A stretch of DNA of 64,000 nt from Flaviaestuariibacter flavus (GTDB lineage Bacteria; Bacteroidota; Bacteroidia; Chitinophagales; Chitinophagaceae): positions 62,001-126,000 of the forward strand of contig NZ_SJZI01000050.1 of assembly GCF_004337505.1 (NCBI RefSeq). The letters are read 5' to 3'. Of the stretch, positions 7,539 through 15,508 are shown in pieces. The notes below the pieces were generated by a model that saw only the letters and a list, made by a program, of their open reading frames with translations, was not told the DNA's origin and ran no database searches. The position numbers were made by a program, and so were the translations under genes. Position 1 is the first letter of the stretch, and every line of letters begins with the position of its first letter.

Positions 7539-8789
7539 ATGTCCACAGAGCTAGTCACCCAACCCGGCGCACTGGAGCCGCTTCGCCATAAAGAATACCG
7601 GATCTTCATCATCGCGCGCTTTTTCTATACCATGTCGCTGCGCATGGTGGGCACCGTGGTTGCCTATCAACTCTTCCAGCTGACAAAAAGCTCGTTTACG
7701 ATCGGCATCGCGGGACTCTCCGAATTCGTGCCGGTATTCCTGCTGGCGCTTTACGCGGGTTACCTCATCGACCGTTCCGACAAGCGTACGCTGCTGCTGC
7801 GGGGGATACTTTCGTATGGACTTTGCGTGGCTGCCCTGGTGGTGCTCACGATGCCGCATATGGCCGCGGTGCTGTCGCGGGGCAGCCTGCCGCTGTTCTT
7901 TTACCTCGTCATCTTTTTTACCGGCGTCATCCGGGCCTTTGCAGGGCCCACGTCGAGCGCCATCATCGCACAGCTGGTGCCGCGCAATATCCTGCATCTC
8001 GCCTCGGCCATCAGTTCCACTACTTTCCTGATATCATCGATACTCGGGCACGCCTCGGCGGGCTTCTTCATTGCCTGGTTCGGGGTGCACGCTACTTTCT
8101 GTATCGTGCTGGGCTATGTGCTGCTGGCGGCGCTGATGATCTCGTTCATCGGCAAAAAGCCCGTGCTGCATACCGGCGTCGGCATCCGGGCCTGGGATAG
8201 TGTAAAGGAAGGACTGCGATTTGTGTGGACCAACAAGATCATGCTTGGCGCCATTTCGCTCGACCTGTTCGCGGTGCTCTTTGGAGGTGCGGTAGCCCTC
8301 ATTCCCGAGATCGCCGACCGGGTGCTGCGCGTGGGCCCGCAGGGCTTCGGCCTGCTCAATGCCGCCATCGATATCGGCTCGGCCACCACGCTGCTGTTCA
8401 ACACCTTCTTCCCGCTGCGGCGCAAGCAGGGCACCATCCTGCTCTTCGCGGTGCTGGGTTTCGGCATCTGCATCATCGCCTTCGGGCTCAGCAATATCTT
8501 CTGGATGGCCTTCGGTGCCCTGCTCATCGCCGGCATGCTCGACGGCATCTCGGTGGTGATCCGCGGCACCATCCTCCAGCTCACTACCCCCGACCAGATG
8601 CGCGGCCGCGTGTCGGCGGTGAACTCGATGTTCATCAACTCGAGCAACGAGCTCGGGCAGTTCGAGAGCGGCTTTACTGCCCGCCTCTTCGGCACCGTGC
8701 CCGCGGTGCTCTTCGGCGGCTCCATGACCGTGCTGGTGGCCCTCATCGCCTGGTGGCGCGCGCCGGGACTACGGAAGTTTGAGTATTGA
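7539..8789 (+). CDS. MFS transporter
   Basis: This 416-residue protein has about twelve hydrophobic helices and the loop 2-3 motif YAGYLIDRSDKRTLLL, matching the GxLaDrxGrkxxl signature of the major facilitator superfamily. The C-half repeat DQMRGRVSAVNSMFINSSNELGQ is typical of the EntS/MFS_3-like exporter branch. It is probably an inner-membrane drug or siderophore exporter driven by the proton gradient; the substrate is unknown. A TACATTCG box ends 5 nt before the ATG. It stands alone. Confidence 0.92.
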   Translation: MSTELVTQPGALEPLRHKEYRIFIIARFFYTMSLRMVGTVVAYQLFQLTKSSFTIGIAGLSEFVPVFLLALYAGYLIDRSDKRTLLLRGILSYGLCVAALVVLTMPHMAAVLSRGSLPLFFYLVIFFTGVIRAFAGPTSSAIIAQLVPRNILHLASAISSTTFLISSILGHASAGFFIAWFGVHATFCIVLGYVLLAALMISFIGKKPVLHTGVGIRAWDSVKEGLRFVWTNKIMLGAISLDLFAVLFGGAVALIPEIADRVLRVGPQGFGLLNAAIDIGSATTLLFNTFFPLRRKQGTILLFAVLGFGICIIAFGLSNIFWMAFGALLIAGMLDGISVVIRGTILQLTTPDQMRGRVSAVNSMFINSSNELGQFESGFTARLFGTVPAVLFGGSMTVLVALIAWWRAPGLRKFEY

Positions 8790-8994
8790 ATCGTGAGCCG
8801 TCAACCGTGAACCGCTGTCGCCTGCGGCGCACATGCACGTGTAACACGACCATCGACACGCTTCATATAGGCTCCAACGCGGATTACCGGTTCCGGGCAA
8901 CCAACTGACACGGCCAATCGTTATCTTGGTTGTCGTCCTTAACCTCAGAACCTTAAAGCCTCAGAACCCCAGAACCCGAAACTCCTTCTCCAAT
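8790..8994. other. Intergenic region with word repeats
   Basis: It contains the word GTTGACGGCTCAC as its complement at 8793-8805, also found at 2878, 10814 and 44283. Near 8940-8985 there is a run of CAGAACC-type words that recurs near 23218-23241. No gene is visible. Confidence 0.6.
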
Positions 8995-9909
8995 ATGAAC
9001 CGCAGTGCCTTCCTTCGCTCCGCCGCCCTCATCGCCGGCGGCTCCCTCTTCTTCCGCAACAGCGCCCTGGCCGCCTTCCTGCCACGGCCTGCGGGCAATA
9101 TCAAAATGCTCCGCGGCGACGTAGGCATCTTTACCGAAAAGGGCGGCACCATCGGCTTTCACCTCGATGCAGCCGGTATATCAGTCATAGACGCACAGTT
9201 TCCCGACACGGCACCGCATTTTATTGAAGAAGTGAAAAACATGCAGGCTCATGGCACCTTCCCCTTCCATATCCTGCTCAATACCCACCACCACGGCGAC
9301 CATACGGCCGGAAATATCGCGTTCAAAGGACTTGTGCCCCACGTGTTGGCCCATGCCAACGCGGCGGCCAATATGAAAGCGGTGGCCGAAAAAGCCGGCA
9401 GGCTCGACCAGCAGATGCTGCCCGATACCACCTTCGACAAAGAAGCTAAAGTGAAGCGCGACAAGGAAACGATTCGGGGGTACTATTTTGGCGCCGGCCA
9501 CACCAACGGCGACGCCGTGTATCATTTCGAAAAAGCCAATATCGCGCACGTGGGCGACCTCGTGTTCAACCGCCGCCATCCTTTTGTCGACCGCGCTTAC
9601 GGGGCTTCAATGCTTCATTGGGTGGACGTGCTGGAGGCCATTGGGAAGAAATTCGACAAGGATACGCTCTTCATCTTCGGGCATGCCGGCGATGGCTACG
9701 AGGTGACGGGCTCCCGCGCCGACGTGGACGCGTTTCGCAACTACCTGCAGCGCGTCATCGAATTTGCGCAGGGCGAGCTCAGGGCGGGTAAAACGAAGGA
9801 GGAATTCATTAAAAACACGGCCGTGCCGGGTGTAACCGAGTGGAAGGGCAGTGGCCTCGAGCGTCCGCTTACTGCTGTGTGGGACGAGCTTACGGAAGCG
9901 AAGCGCTGA
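8995..9909 (+). CDS. MBL-fold metallo-hydrolase, exported
   Basis: The 304-residue protein (start ATG 8995, MNRSAFLRSA) begins with a signal peptide (AALIAGGSLFF, cleavage near ALAAFLPRP). The metal site of metallo-beta-lactamase-fold enzymes is present as NTHHHGDHTAGN near residue 97, with later ligands in GAGHTNGDAVYHF and FGHAGDGYEV. It is expected to be periplasmic and to hydrolyse an unknown substrate. Relatives include B-class beta-lactamases and other hydrolases, and antibiotic resistance cannot be inferred. Its end overlaps the convergent YkgJ gene by 20 bp. Confidence 0.88.
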   Translation: MNRSAFLRSAALIAGGSLFFRNSALAAFLPRPAGNIKMLRGDVGIFTEKGGTIGFHLDAAGISVIDAQFPDTAPHFIEEVKNMQAHGTFPFHILLNTHHHGDHTAGNIAFKGLVPHVLAHANAAANMKAVAEKAGRLDQQMLPDTTFDKEAKVKRDKETIRGYYFGAGHTNGDAVYHFEKANIAHVGDLVFNRRHPFVDRAYGASMLHWVDVLEAIGKKFDKDTLFIFGHAGDGYEVTGSRADVDAFRNYLQRVIEFAQGELRAGKTKEEFIKNTAVPGVTEWKGSGLERPLTAVWDELTEAKR

Positions 9910-10363
9910 GTTTGTCGAGCACCTGGTGTACGATGGGGCAGAAGGTGGCATTCTTCAGTGTAATGCGTGGACGCTTCAGCAGCACATCCTCATCGGTGTA
10001 CGGAAAACGGGCGCAATCCGAGGGGCGCGCATCGTAGATGCTGCAGTAATTGTCGGCACCCAGGAAAGGGCAGGGGCTCGACTTGACCACGAAGTCGCCA
10101 TCGCTGTCTACGTTGAGGTACGTGTCGATAAAAACACTTTCGCGGAGCCCCAGGTATTTGCTGATGCGACGGACGTCGGGCGTTTTAAACCGGGGTGAAT
10201 AGTTTTTGCAGCAGGCGGCGCACTGGAGGCAGTCGTTTTGCGCAATGGCTTCCTCGTGGAGACCGGGCAGCTGGCGCAGCACTTTGCGCTGGTCGGCCCG
10301 CTCGAGAAAGCGGCCGAATTTCTTCTGCTTTTCCTTGTTGTTTAAGTCGACCGGGCGCGCCAT
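9890..10363 (-). CDS. YkgJ-family cysteine-cluster protein
   Basis: I chose the ATG at 10363 (MARPVDLNNK), giving 157 aa. The cysteine set CLQCAACCKNY, SPCPFLGADNYCSIY and RPSDCARFP is the hallmark of YkgJ/zinc- or iron-cluster-binding proteins (PF03692). The function is unknown; a metal or Fe-S centre is likely. A TTACTTTG box ends 4 nt before the start. The gene converges on and overlaps the end of the MBL hydrolase by 20 bp. Confidence 0.88.
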   Translation of the reverse strand: MARPVDLNNKEKQKKFGRFLERADQRKVLRQLPGLHEEAIAQNDCLQCAACCKNYSPRFKTPDVRRISKYLGLRESVFIDTYLNVDSDGDFVVKSSPCPFLGADNYCSIYDARPSDCARFPYTDEDVLLKRPRITLKNATFCPIVHQVLDKLSASLP

Positions 10364-10455
10364 GGCGCAAAGTAAGCGCATCCGGGCGAGGCGGCTGCTT
10401 TGCTTCCTGTTAAATAGCGGCATAAAACTGGTGGTACCGTACAGAAACGGATCCT

Positions 10456-10728
10456 ATGAGCACATATTTCTTTCGCACTAATATCCACGGGCTCGGCAAT
10501 ATCGCCGCCGTCAAGCTACAGCTCGACCGCATGGAGCAAAGCGGCGAGATCGAGAAATGGCACCTGGATATCAACAACCCCGAAGCACCGCTGGAGATCG
10601 TCACCAACCAGCTGACACCCGAGCTGGTGAAGCACCGCATCCGCGAAATGGGCGTCGATGCCGACTTCAGCACCCCGCCCGAGAGCCGCGGCGAGCGCAC
10701 CCAGGAGCGGGCGCCGGGGAAACCGTAG
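10456..10728 (+). CDS. Small HMA-like protein without metal-binding cysteines
   Basis: This 90-residue protein resembles the ferredoxin-like fold of heavy-metal-associated chaperones: a beta strand (YFFRTNI), helix (AAVKLQLDRMEQ), strands (KWHLDI, PLEIVTN) and a second helix (PELVKHRIREMG). The CxxC metal site is absent, the matching position reading NIHGLGNI. It may bind another ligand or partner. The C-terminal 20 residues are charged and probably disordered. The assignment is by pattern only. Confidence 0.6.
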   Translation: MSTYFFRTNIHGLGNIAAVKLQLDRMEQSGEIEKWHLDINNPEAPLEIVTNQLTPELVKHRIREMGVDADFSTPPESRGERTQERAPGKP

Positions 10729-10883
10729 GGAGATGTCCGATGTCGGATGTCTGATGTCTGATTTTGGGCGAAGCGATAGCAGTCGTTGCCGGCGTCAGCA
10801 TTCACGATTCACCGTTGACGGCTCACGGCTCACGACTGCCCGTGGCCCTGTTTTTTAGCACCCTTTTCCAAACAAGAACTACT
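10729..10883. other. Intergenic region with word repeats
   Basis: A tandem of GATGTCTGATGTC-like words lies at 10733-10762, and GTTGACGGCTCAC with neighbouring CGGCTCACG repeats at 10814-10836. No gene or clear promoter is visible. Confidence 0.55.
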
Positions 10884-11654
10884 ATGGCGGAACACATTCT
10901 GGAAGGCTACAGCCCCATGGAAAAAGCATGTTATCTCGGCGCCATCGCGTCGATTGCCACGGCCGACCGTACCGCATCGGCCGAGGAGCTTGAACATTTA
11001 GACACACTTTCGGAAGCGGCCGGCCTCAGCGACGAGCAGGCGGCCATGATCCGCCGAGCGGCCACGGAGCTGAGCTCGGAAGAACTCAACCGCTGCCTCG
11101 ACCAGCTGAAAGGCAGCGACCTGCGTTTTTCGCTGGTCACCGACTGCATCGCCTTTGCGCAGTCGGATGGCGACTACGGCGTGGAAGAAAAAGCGGCTAT
11201 TGAAAAGATGGCCGCCTACCTCGGTGTAGACAAAAAGCAGTTCTCCCTGCTCGACGAATTTGCCCACGAAGCAAAGGCGCGCGCCACGACGCCCGAAGAG
11301 GCGGCGAGCCCGCAGTTCCTGGAGTCTTCCGGCCTCGGCGACCGCATGCAAAAGGCGGGTATCAACACCTCGGGCCTGCTCAAGGGCCTGCTGGGCGTGA
11401 TGGGGCCCATCGTGCTTGCCGGCATGCTGTCGGGCGGCCGCCGTCGGGGCGGGCTCTTCGGGGGTATGCTGGGCGGCGGCGGCCTGGGTGGTGGCCTGCT
11501 CGGCGGTCTTGGCGGCGGCCTCCTCGGTGGCGGCATGGGCGGCCTTGGCGGCGGTCTTGGATCGCTTACCGGCATGTTCGGCGGTGGCGGTGGCTTCCGC
11601 AACAGCGGCTTTGGTCGCCGGGGCGGCGTGCTGGGCGGACTTTTCGGGTTTTAA
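10884..11654 (+). CDS. TerB-like protein with glycine-rich tail
   Basis: I chose the ATG at 10884 (MAEHILEGYS), giving 256 aa; the upstream extension reads through word repeats. Residues 8-135 are all-helical with acidic patches (TADRTASAEELEHLD, AQSDGDYGVEEKAAI), matching the TerB/DjlA-type domain found in tellurite-resistance-like proteins. Residues 180-256 are almost entirely Gly, Leu and Arg (GGMLGGGGLGGGLLGG). Such tails are flexible and may insert in or bind membranes, which is speculative. A stress role is suggested by family only. Confidence 0.7.
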   Translation: MAEHILEGYSPMEKACYLGAIASIATADRTASAEELEHLDTLSEAAGLSDEQAAMIRRAATELSSEELNRCLDQLKGSDLRFSLVTDCIAFAQSDGDYGVEEKAAIEKMAAYLGVDKKQFSLLDEFAHEAKARATTPEEAASPQFLESSGLGDRMQKAGINTSGLLKGLLGVMGPIVLAGMLSGGRRRGGLFGGMLGGGGLGGGLLGGLGGGLLGGGMGGLGGGLGSLTGMFGGGGGFRNSGFGRRGGVLGGLFGF

Positions 11655-11658
11655 AATA

Positions 11659-11724
11659 TTCAATAATCAATGTTCAATGCGCAATCCGCAAGGTGAGTGG
11701 GCAACCACTTGAACATTGATTATT
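11659..11724. repeat. Palindrome of TTCAATAATCAATG words
   Basis: AATAATCAATGTTCAA (11662-11677) is exactly inverted at 11709-11724. The 22-bp stretch 11659-11680 recurs exactly at 12593-12614. It lies between the TerB-like and EcsC genes. Confidence 0.8.
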
Positions 11725-11751
11725 AACATTGAATGTTGATTAACTGATGCG

Positions 11752-11782
11752 CGAAGCCCGCCGGAAGGCGGGCTTCGTTTTT
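11752..11782 (+). terminator. Rho-independent terminator after the TerB-like gene
   Basis: An 11-bp perfect stem (CGAAGCCCGCC) closes a GGAA loop and is followed by five T. It lies only 5 bp before the EcsC start. Confidence 0.8.
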
Positions 11783-11787
11783 GCACG

Positions 11788-12534
11788 ATGCTCCTCATGC
11801 GTTACGAGCTTTGGGCGGTAAAGGAATGTGCCAAATGGCAACGGGAGATGCAAAAGGGGCCGTCGCCCCTCGGTCGGCTGTCGCAGCAGATGCAGGGCAA
11901 GATCAACGGGTATATCCCGGAGAAGGTGCATCGTGCCATCACCGGTGCTATCCGCGGGATGGTGCAGGGCGTGCTTTTCGGGGCACGCTATTTTGCCCGC
12001 ACCCGGCCGGTGCGCGGGCCGCTGCACCATGTGGAAGCGGCCGCCCTGGAGCGGATCCGCTACTACAAGCACGCCGCCGCAGCCGAAGGCGGTATTACGG
12101 GCGCGGGCGGCTTCCTCGCCGGCCTTGCCGATTTTCCGCTGCTGTTGGGCCTCAAGCTCAAAATGCTCTTCGACCTGGCCACCATTTATGGGTACCCGGT
12201 AACCGATTACCGCGAGCGGATCTACCTGCTCTATGTGTTCCAGCTGGCCTTCAGCAGCCAGGAGCGGCGGCGCGCGGTCTATGCGCAGATGCGCGACTGG
12301 AACAGCAAGACGCAGGAACTGCCGGAAGACGTGAATGATTTCGACTGGCGCCGGATGCAGCAGGAGTACCGCGATTACATTGACCTCTCCAAGATGGCGC
12401 AGCTCATTCCGGGTATCGGCGCCGTGGTGGGCTTCGTAGTCAATTACCAGCTTGTTGACCGCCTCGGCAACACGGCCATGAATGCGTTTCGGATGAGGCT
12501 GATGGAAGACGGAAAGCTTGTGAATAACGATTAA
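11788..12534 (+). CDS. EcsC-family protein
   Basis: This 248-residue protein matches EcsC (PF12787): an N-terminal helical part with the family-like WQREMQKGPSPLGRLSQQMQ, a Gly/Ala-rich membrane-associated middle (EGGITGAGGFLAGLADFPLLLGLKLKML), and a C-terminal IPGIGAVVGFVVNYQLVDRLG. The family is named after Bacillus EcsC, but the biochemical role is unknown. Starts at 11788 (MLLMRYELW) or 11797 (MRYELW) are both possible. It converges on the CBS-domain gene across a shared terminator. Confidence 0.85.
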   Translation: MLLMRYELWAVKECAKWQREMQKGPSPLGRLSQQMQGKINGYIPEKVHRAITGAIRGMVQGVLFGARYFARTRPVRGPLHHVEAAALERIRYYKHAAAAEGGITGAGGFLAGLADFPLLLGLKLKMLFDLATIYGYPVTDYRERIYLLYVFQLAFSSQERRRAVYAQMRDWNSKTQELPEDVNDFDWRRMQQEYRDYIDLSKMAQLIPGIGAVVGFVVNYQLVDRLGNTAMNAFRMRLMEDGKLVNND

Positions 12535-12757
12535 AGAATATCGAATATCGAATATCGAATATCGAATAACGAATGTTGTAGCTGGGGAAATGTTCAATAA
12601 TCAATGTTCAATGCTCAGGGCTGGGGAGCTTCCACTTGGAAATTGAATATCGGGTATTGAAAATTGTTTGCGCGAAGCCCCGACCACAGGTCGGGGCTTC
12701 GCCTTTTCGATATTCGATATTCCCGGTTCGATATTCGATATTCTGTAACGCTTCGCG
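12535..12757. repeat. Palindromic word array flanking a shared terminator
   Basis: The left arm holds four ATCGAAT-type repeats (12537-12572). The right arm holds complementary TTCGATA repeats (12705-12744). Between them lie a second copy of the 22-bp word from 11659 and the bidirectional terminator at 12672-12706. Confidence 0.75.
12672..12706. terminator. Bidirectional terminator between the EcsC and CBS genes
   Basis: A 14-bp perfect stem (GCGAAGCCCCGACC) is followed by CTTTT on the plus strand. It serves both convergent genes. Confidence 0.8.
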
Positions 12758-13213
12758 TTACAGAATCCCTTCTTCATCCTGGTTCAGCAATGCGGTGGTG
12801 ATGCTCTTGTCGAATACCAGCTCGCGGTTGTTGATCACCTCGCGCAGCAGGTCGTGGATGGTAACGACGCCGGCGAACTGTTCCGCGTCGTTGTAAGCGA
12901 GGAGGTAGCGGGTTTTGTGCGCGATCATGAGCTGCATACAACGCTCCACCGTGTCGCCGGTATCAACCATGGGCAGGTCAACGGTCATTACCTCCGACAC
13001 CCGGGTGCTGTTGCTGGAGTTGCCCTTGAGAATAACATTGCGGGCGTAGTCGCGCTCGGAGAAAATACCGCGGTAGACATCGCCTTCCTTTACGACGATA
13101 TAACTCAGGTTGAGGGAGTTCATCAGGTTGAGCGCGTTGATGACGAGGGCGCCGGGCTCGATGACGTTAAAGTGGGGGGCCTTGGTGGCGAGCAGTTGGG
13201 CAACAGTGCGCAT
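12758..13213 (-). CDS. CBS-domain pair protein
   Basis: Start ATG 13213 (MRTVAQLLATK) gives 151 aa, the standard length of stand-alone CBS pairs. CBS1 covers about residues 8-65 (VIEPGALVINALNLMNSLNLSYIVV, then YRGIFSERDYARNVIL). CBS2 covers about 73-130 (VSEVMTVDLPMVDTGDTVERCMQLM, then FAGVVTIHDLLREVI). Such pairs usually bind adenosine nucleotides and regulate partners. It is divergent from the DUF892 gene, with 135 bp between, which may share stress control. Confidence 0.93.
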   Translation of the reverse strand: MRTVAQLLATKAPHFNVIEPGALVINALNLMNSLNLSYIVVKEGDVYRGIFSERDYARNVILKGNSSNSTRVSEVMTVDLPMVDTGDTVERCMQLMIAHKTRYLLAYNDAEQFAGVVTIHDLLREVINNRELVFDKSITTALLNQDEEGIL

Positions 13214-13348
13214 GGCTTGATTTTTTTTACGATGATGTTCGTCCAAAGATAGGGCGCTTCGCTGCGTAATCATTGCCGGTATTGAGTTTACGGCCGCCGG
13301 CGGCATAGTTTTTTTACACGAGATCCTTTCAAATAATAAATAACCGTT

Positions 13349-14485
13349 ATGGAAAAAATGAACGATCTCCGTGACCTGCTCCGCATGGAACTGCAGGATC
13401 TCTACTCCGTAGAAGATCAGATCATCGAAGCCCTCCCGAAAATGATCGAGAAGGCGTCCAACCGCGACCTCAAGACCGCGCTGAAGGAGCACCTGCGCGT
13501 CACCGAGCAGCAAAAGGCCCGGCTCGACCAGCTGCAGCAGCAGATGGGCGGTGAGCAGCAGGGCGAGCAGGGGGGACTGTTCAGCCGTCTTTTCCGATCG
13601 CGTTTTGTTTGCGAAGGCATGCAGGGCATCATCAAGGAGAGCAACAAAGTGCTCCAGGCCGATATGAACGCCGACGTGATGGATGCCGCCATCCTGGCCT
13701 GCTGCCAGAAGATCGAGCACTACGAGATCTGCGGTTACGGCACTGCCCGTGCCTATGCCGAGGAGCTCGGTCTTGATGAAGTAGCCTCCACGCTCCAGCA
13801 AACTCTTGACGAGGAATACGAGGCCGACCAGCGCCTGACGGCGCTTGCCGAAACCCGCCTCAACCGCCAGGCACAGGTTGCCGGCTCCAATGGCTCTTCG
13901 CGCAGCAAAAGCACCACTTCCGGCAGCAGCCAGTCGGGCGGCCGTAGCGGCAGCGCCACGCGTGTGGCACAGCCCGAAGCCGAACTTGAAATGGCGTCGG
14001 CACGCCGCGGCAGCACGGGTCGCAGCAGCACCGGCAGTAATTCTTCGGGCAGCGCCCGCAGCGCTTCCGGCTCCTCGGGCGGCGCGCGCTCCGCGTCTGC
14101 AGGGGCAGGCACCAGCGGCCGCAGCGGCAGCACCGGGCAAACGCTCGGTTCGGCCCGCAGCACCGCCAACGCTTCTTCGGCTACGGGCGGCACCCGCAAG
14201 GCCTCCGGCGCTCCCGCGTCGTCGGGCACTTCCAAGACGCCCGCCAGCCGTAATGCAGCCAGCAGTGGCAGCACGGGCCGTGGCAGCTCCGGCAGCACCG
14301 GTCGTAGTATCTCTGGCAGCGGCACCACGCGTGGTGCTTCTGGTGGCACCGCTAGCGCCAATACGCGTGGCGCCGGCAACGGCAGCGCCGGCACGAGCCG
14401 TCAAAGCGGCAACTCCGGCGGCACCAGTGGTACGGGCCGCGCCACCGGCACCCCCCGTGGCAACGGCAGCTCACGCACACGCTAA
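13349..14485 (+). CDS. DUF892 (YciF-like) ferritin-fold protein with long Ser/Gly/Arg-rich tail
   Basis: Residues 1-165 of 378 match the YciE/YciF DUF892 family: MNDLRDLLRMELQDLYSVEDQIIEALPKM at the start, HLRVTEQQKARLDQL, and a C-half helix pair KIEHYEICGYGTARAYAEEL. The acidic and histidine residues of the ferritin-like four-helix bundle are present. Residues about 175-378 are a low-complexity tail of Ser, Gly, Thr, Ala and Arg, more than doubling the usual length of about 165. The family is stress-induced in several bacteria; the tail may bind nucleic acid, which is inference. Confidence 0.85.
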   Translation: MEKMNDLRDLLRMELQDLYSVEDQIIEALPKMIEKASNRDLKTALKEHLRVTEQQKARLDQLQQQMGGEQQGEQGGLFSRLFRSRFVCEGMQGIIKESNKVLQADMNADVMDAAILACCQKIEHYEICGYGTARAYAEELGLDEVASTLQQTLDEEYEADQRLTALAETRLNRQAQVAGSNGSSRSKSTTSGSSQSGGRSGSATRVAQPEAELEMASARRGSTGRSSTGSNSSGSARSASGSSGGARSASAGAGTSGRSGSTGQTLGSARSTANASSATGGTRKASGAPASSGTSKTPASRNAASSGSTGRGSSGSTGRSISGSGTTRGASGGTASANTRGAGNGSAGTSRQSGNSGGTSGTGRATGTPRGNGSSRTR

Positions 14486-14503
14486 GAACCATTCATTATA
14501 AAG

Positions 14504-14531
14504 AAGGCCCCGACGGTAACGTCGGGGCCTT
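14504..14531 (+). terminator. Terminator after the DUF892 gene
   Basis: An 11-bp stem (AAGGCCCCGAC / GTCGGGGCCTT) is followed by TCATTTT. It may also serve the convergent DUF1579 gene. Confidence 0.8.
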
Positions 14532-14584
14532 TCATTTTATCCAGGGTCGCGTTGACAGCGGTCAGCTATCCATGCGTTTTCCGA

Positions 14585-15229
14585 TCAGCGTTTACGGGTG
14601 TAATGGATCTGCATCGTACGGAATTCTTTTCCTTCGGGGCCTTTTCCATACATCTGCATCAGCTGGTGGTCTTTGTCGATGATGGTGAAGGTCTCGCGCA
14701 CATCCTCTTCCATTTTAGTACCCGGGTTCATCATTTTGCCGGCGAAGTTGATGGTCTTGGTAGCCTCGTCCCAGGTGCCGGTCATGACCGTGATACCTGT
14801 TCCCATATTATCGATCCAGGTGCTCTGGTACTGCTTTTTGTGATTGTCGTAGCCAACGGTGGAGATGCCCTCGAAGTCCATCCCCATCATTTTGCCTTTG
14901 TGGGTCGACATCTGGTAGCGCCCGCCGAGCACCATTTTGTTTTCCACCACCGTGCTCGTTTTCTGTTCGGGGGTGCCGGGCGCCATGCACATGGTTATCT
15001 CGGCGTCCCAGCGACCATTGGCTTCGGCAAGGGCTTTCTGTTCGGCGCCGGGTTCGCTGTAGGCCATCCAGTTCTTAGCCTGGGTAGCCGAATCGGGCAT
15101 CGCGGTGGCAGCGGTTTCAGCCGGCTTCCCGCTGGTGGCTGCGGCTACTACGGGCTGTCCGGAAGGTTTGTTTTGGCTGTTGCAGGCTACGAGCGCCAGG
15201 GCAGCAAGCGCAGGGATCCATTTTTTCAT
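14585..15229 (-). CDS. DUF1579-domain lipoprotein
   Basis: The protein (214 aa from ATG 15229; an ATG at 15235 adds two residues) begins with a lipoprotein signal, MKKWIPALAALALVAC, with the lipobox cysteine at residue 16. After a Thr/Ala/Ser-rich linker, the domain from about residue 65 carries W-D-A-E-I-T-M strands and the conserved TVGYDNHKKQYQSTWIDNMGT segment typical of DUF1579. The function is unknown. It converges on the DUF892 gene and shares its terminator region. Confidence 0.85.
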   Translation of the reverse strand: MKKWIPALAALALVACNSQNKPSGQPVVAAATSGKPAETAATAMPDSATQAKNWMAYSEPGAEQKALAEANGRWDAEITMCMAPGTPEQKTSTVVENKMVLGGRYQMSTHKGKMMGMDFEGISTVGYDNHKKQYQSTWIDNMGTGITVMTGTWDEATKTINFAGKMMNPGTKMEEDVRETFTIIDKDHQLMQMYGKGPEGKEFRTMQIHYTRKR

Positions 15230-15332
15230 AAGCATGAGTTTGTCTAAAAGTAAGAAAAAAGGCCAATGAAGCCTATCCGAAGCTCTGCTGCATTTTAATG
15301 GTATTTTAAGAATGCATGCCGGCCGGGATGCA

Positions 15333-15391
15333 TACCTTTGAAGCTCAATACAAATACCAAGGCAATTAACTCCGCTTTACGCGGGGTTTTT
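15333..15391 (+). ncRNA. Candidate very short transcript (promoter box then terminator)
   Basis: A perfect TACCTTTG -7 box (15333-15340) is followed about 30 nt later by a short stem (ACTCCGC with GCGGGGT) and six T. A transcript of roughly 45 nt would result. No -33 TTTG is evident, so this is tentative. It could instead be a remnant of an attenuator. Confidence 0.3.
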
Positions 15392-15478
15392 TGTGTCCTC
15401 ACCCCCCGGCCCTTCTGCAAGGGGAGAGGGGAGAAGCTGAATCGCATAACAACTATTGCCTCGTAATACGGATAAAAG

Positions 15479-15508
15479 AAAAGCCCGGACGCTGTAGTCC
15501 GGGCTTTT
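15479..15508. terminator. Terminator after gcvP
   Basis: A 12-bp stem (AAAAGCCCGGAC / GTCCGGGCTTTT) has T-rich flanks on both strands. It lies 39 bp past the gcvP stop on the minus strand. Confidence 0.8.

Noticed and set aside
8995..9909. Antibiotic-resistance beta-lactamase
   Set aside because: The HxHxDH site shows only the fold; many exported members of this superfamily have other substrates, and nothing nearby supports resistance.
13214..14404. Long Ala/Gly/Arg-rich N-terminal extension of the CBS protein on the minus strand
   Set aside because: It is the complement of the low-complexity tail of the DUF892 gene. The CBS protein starts cleanly at 13213 with the usual length.
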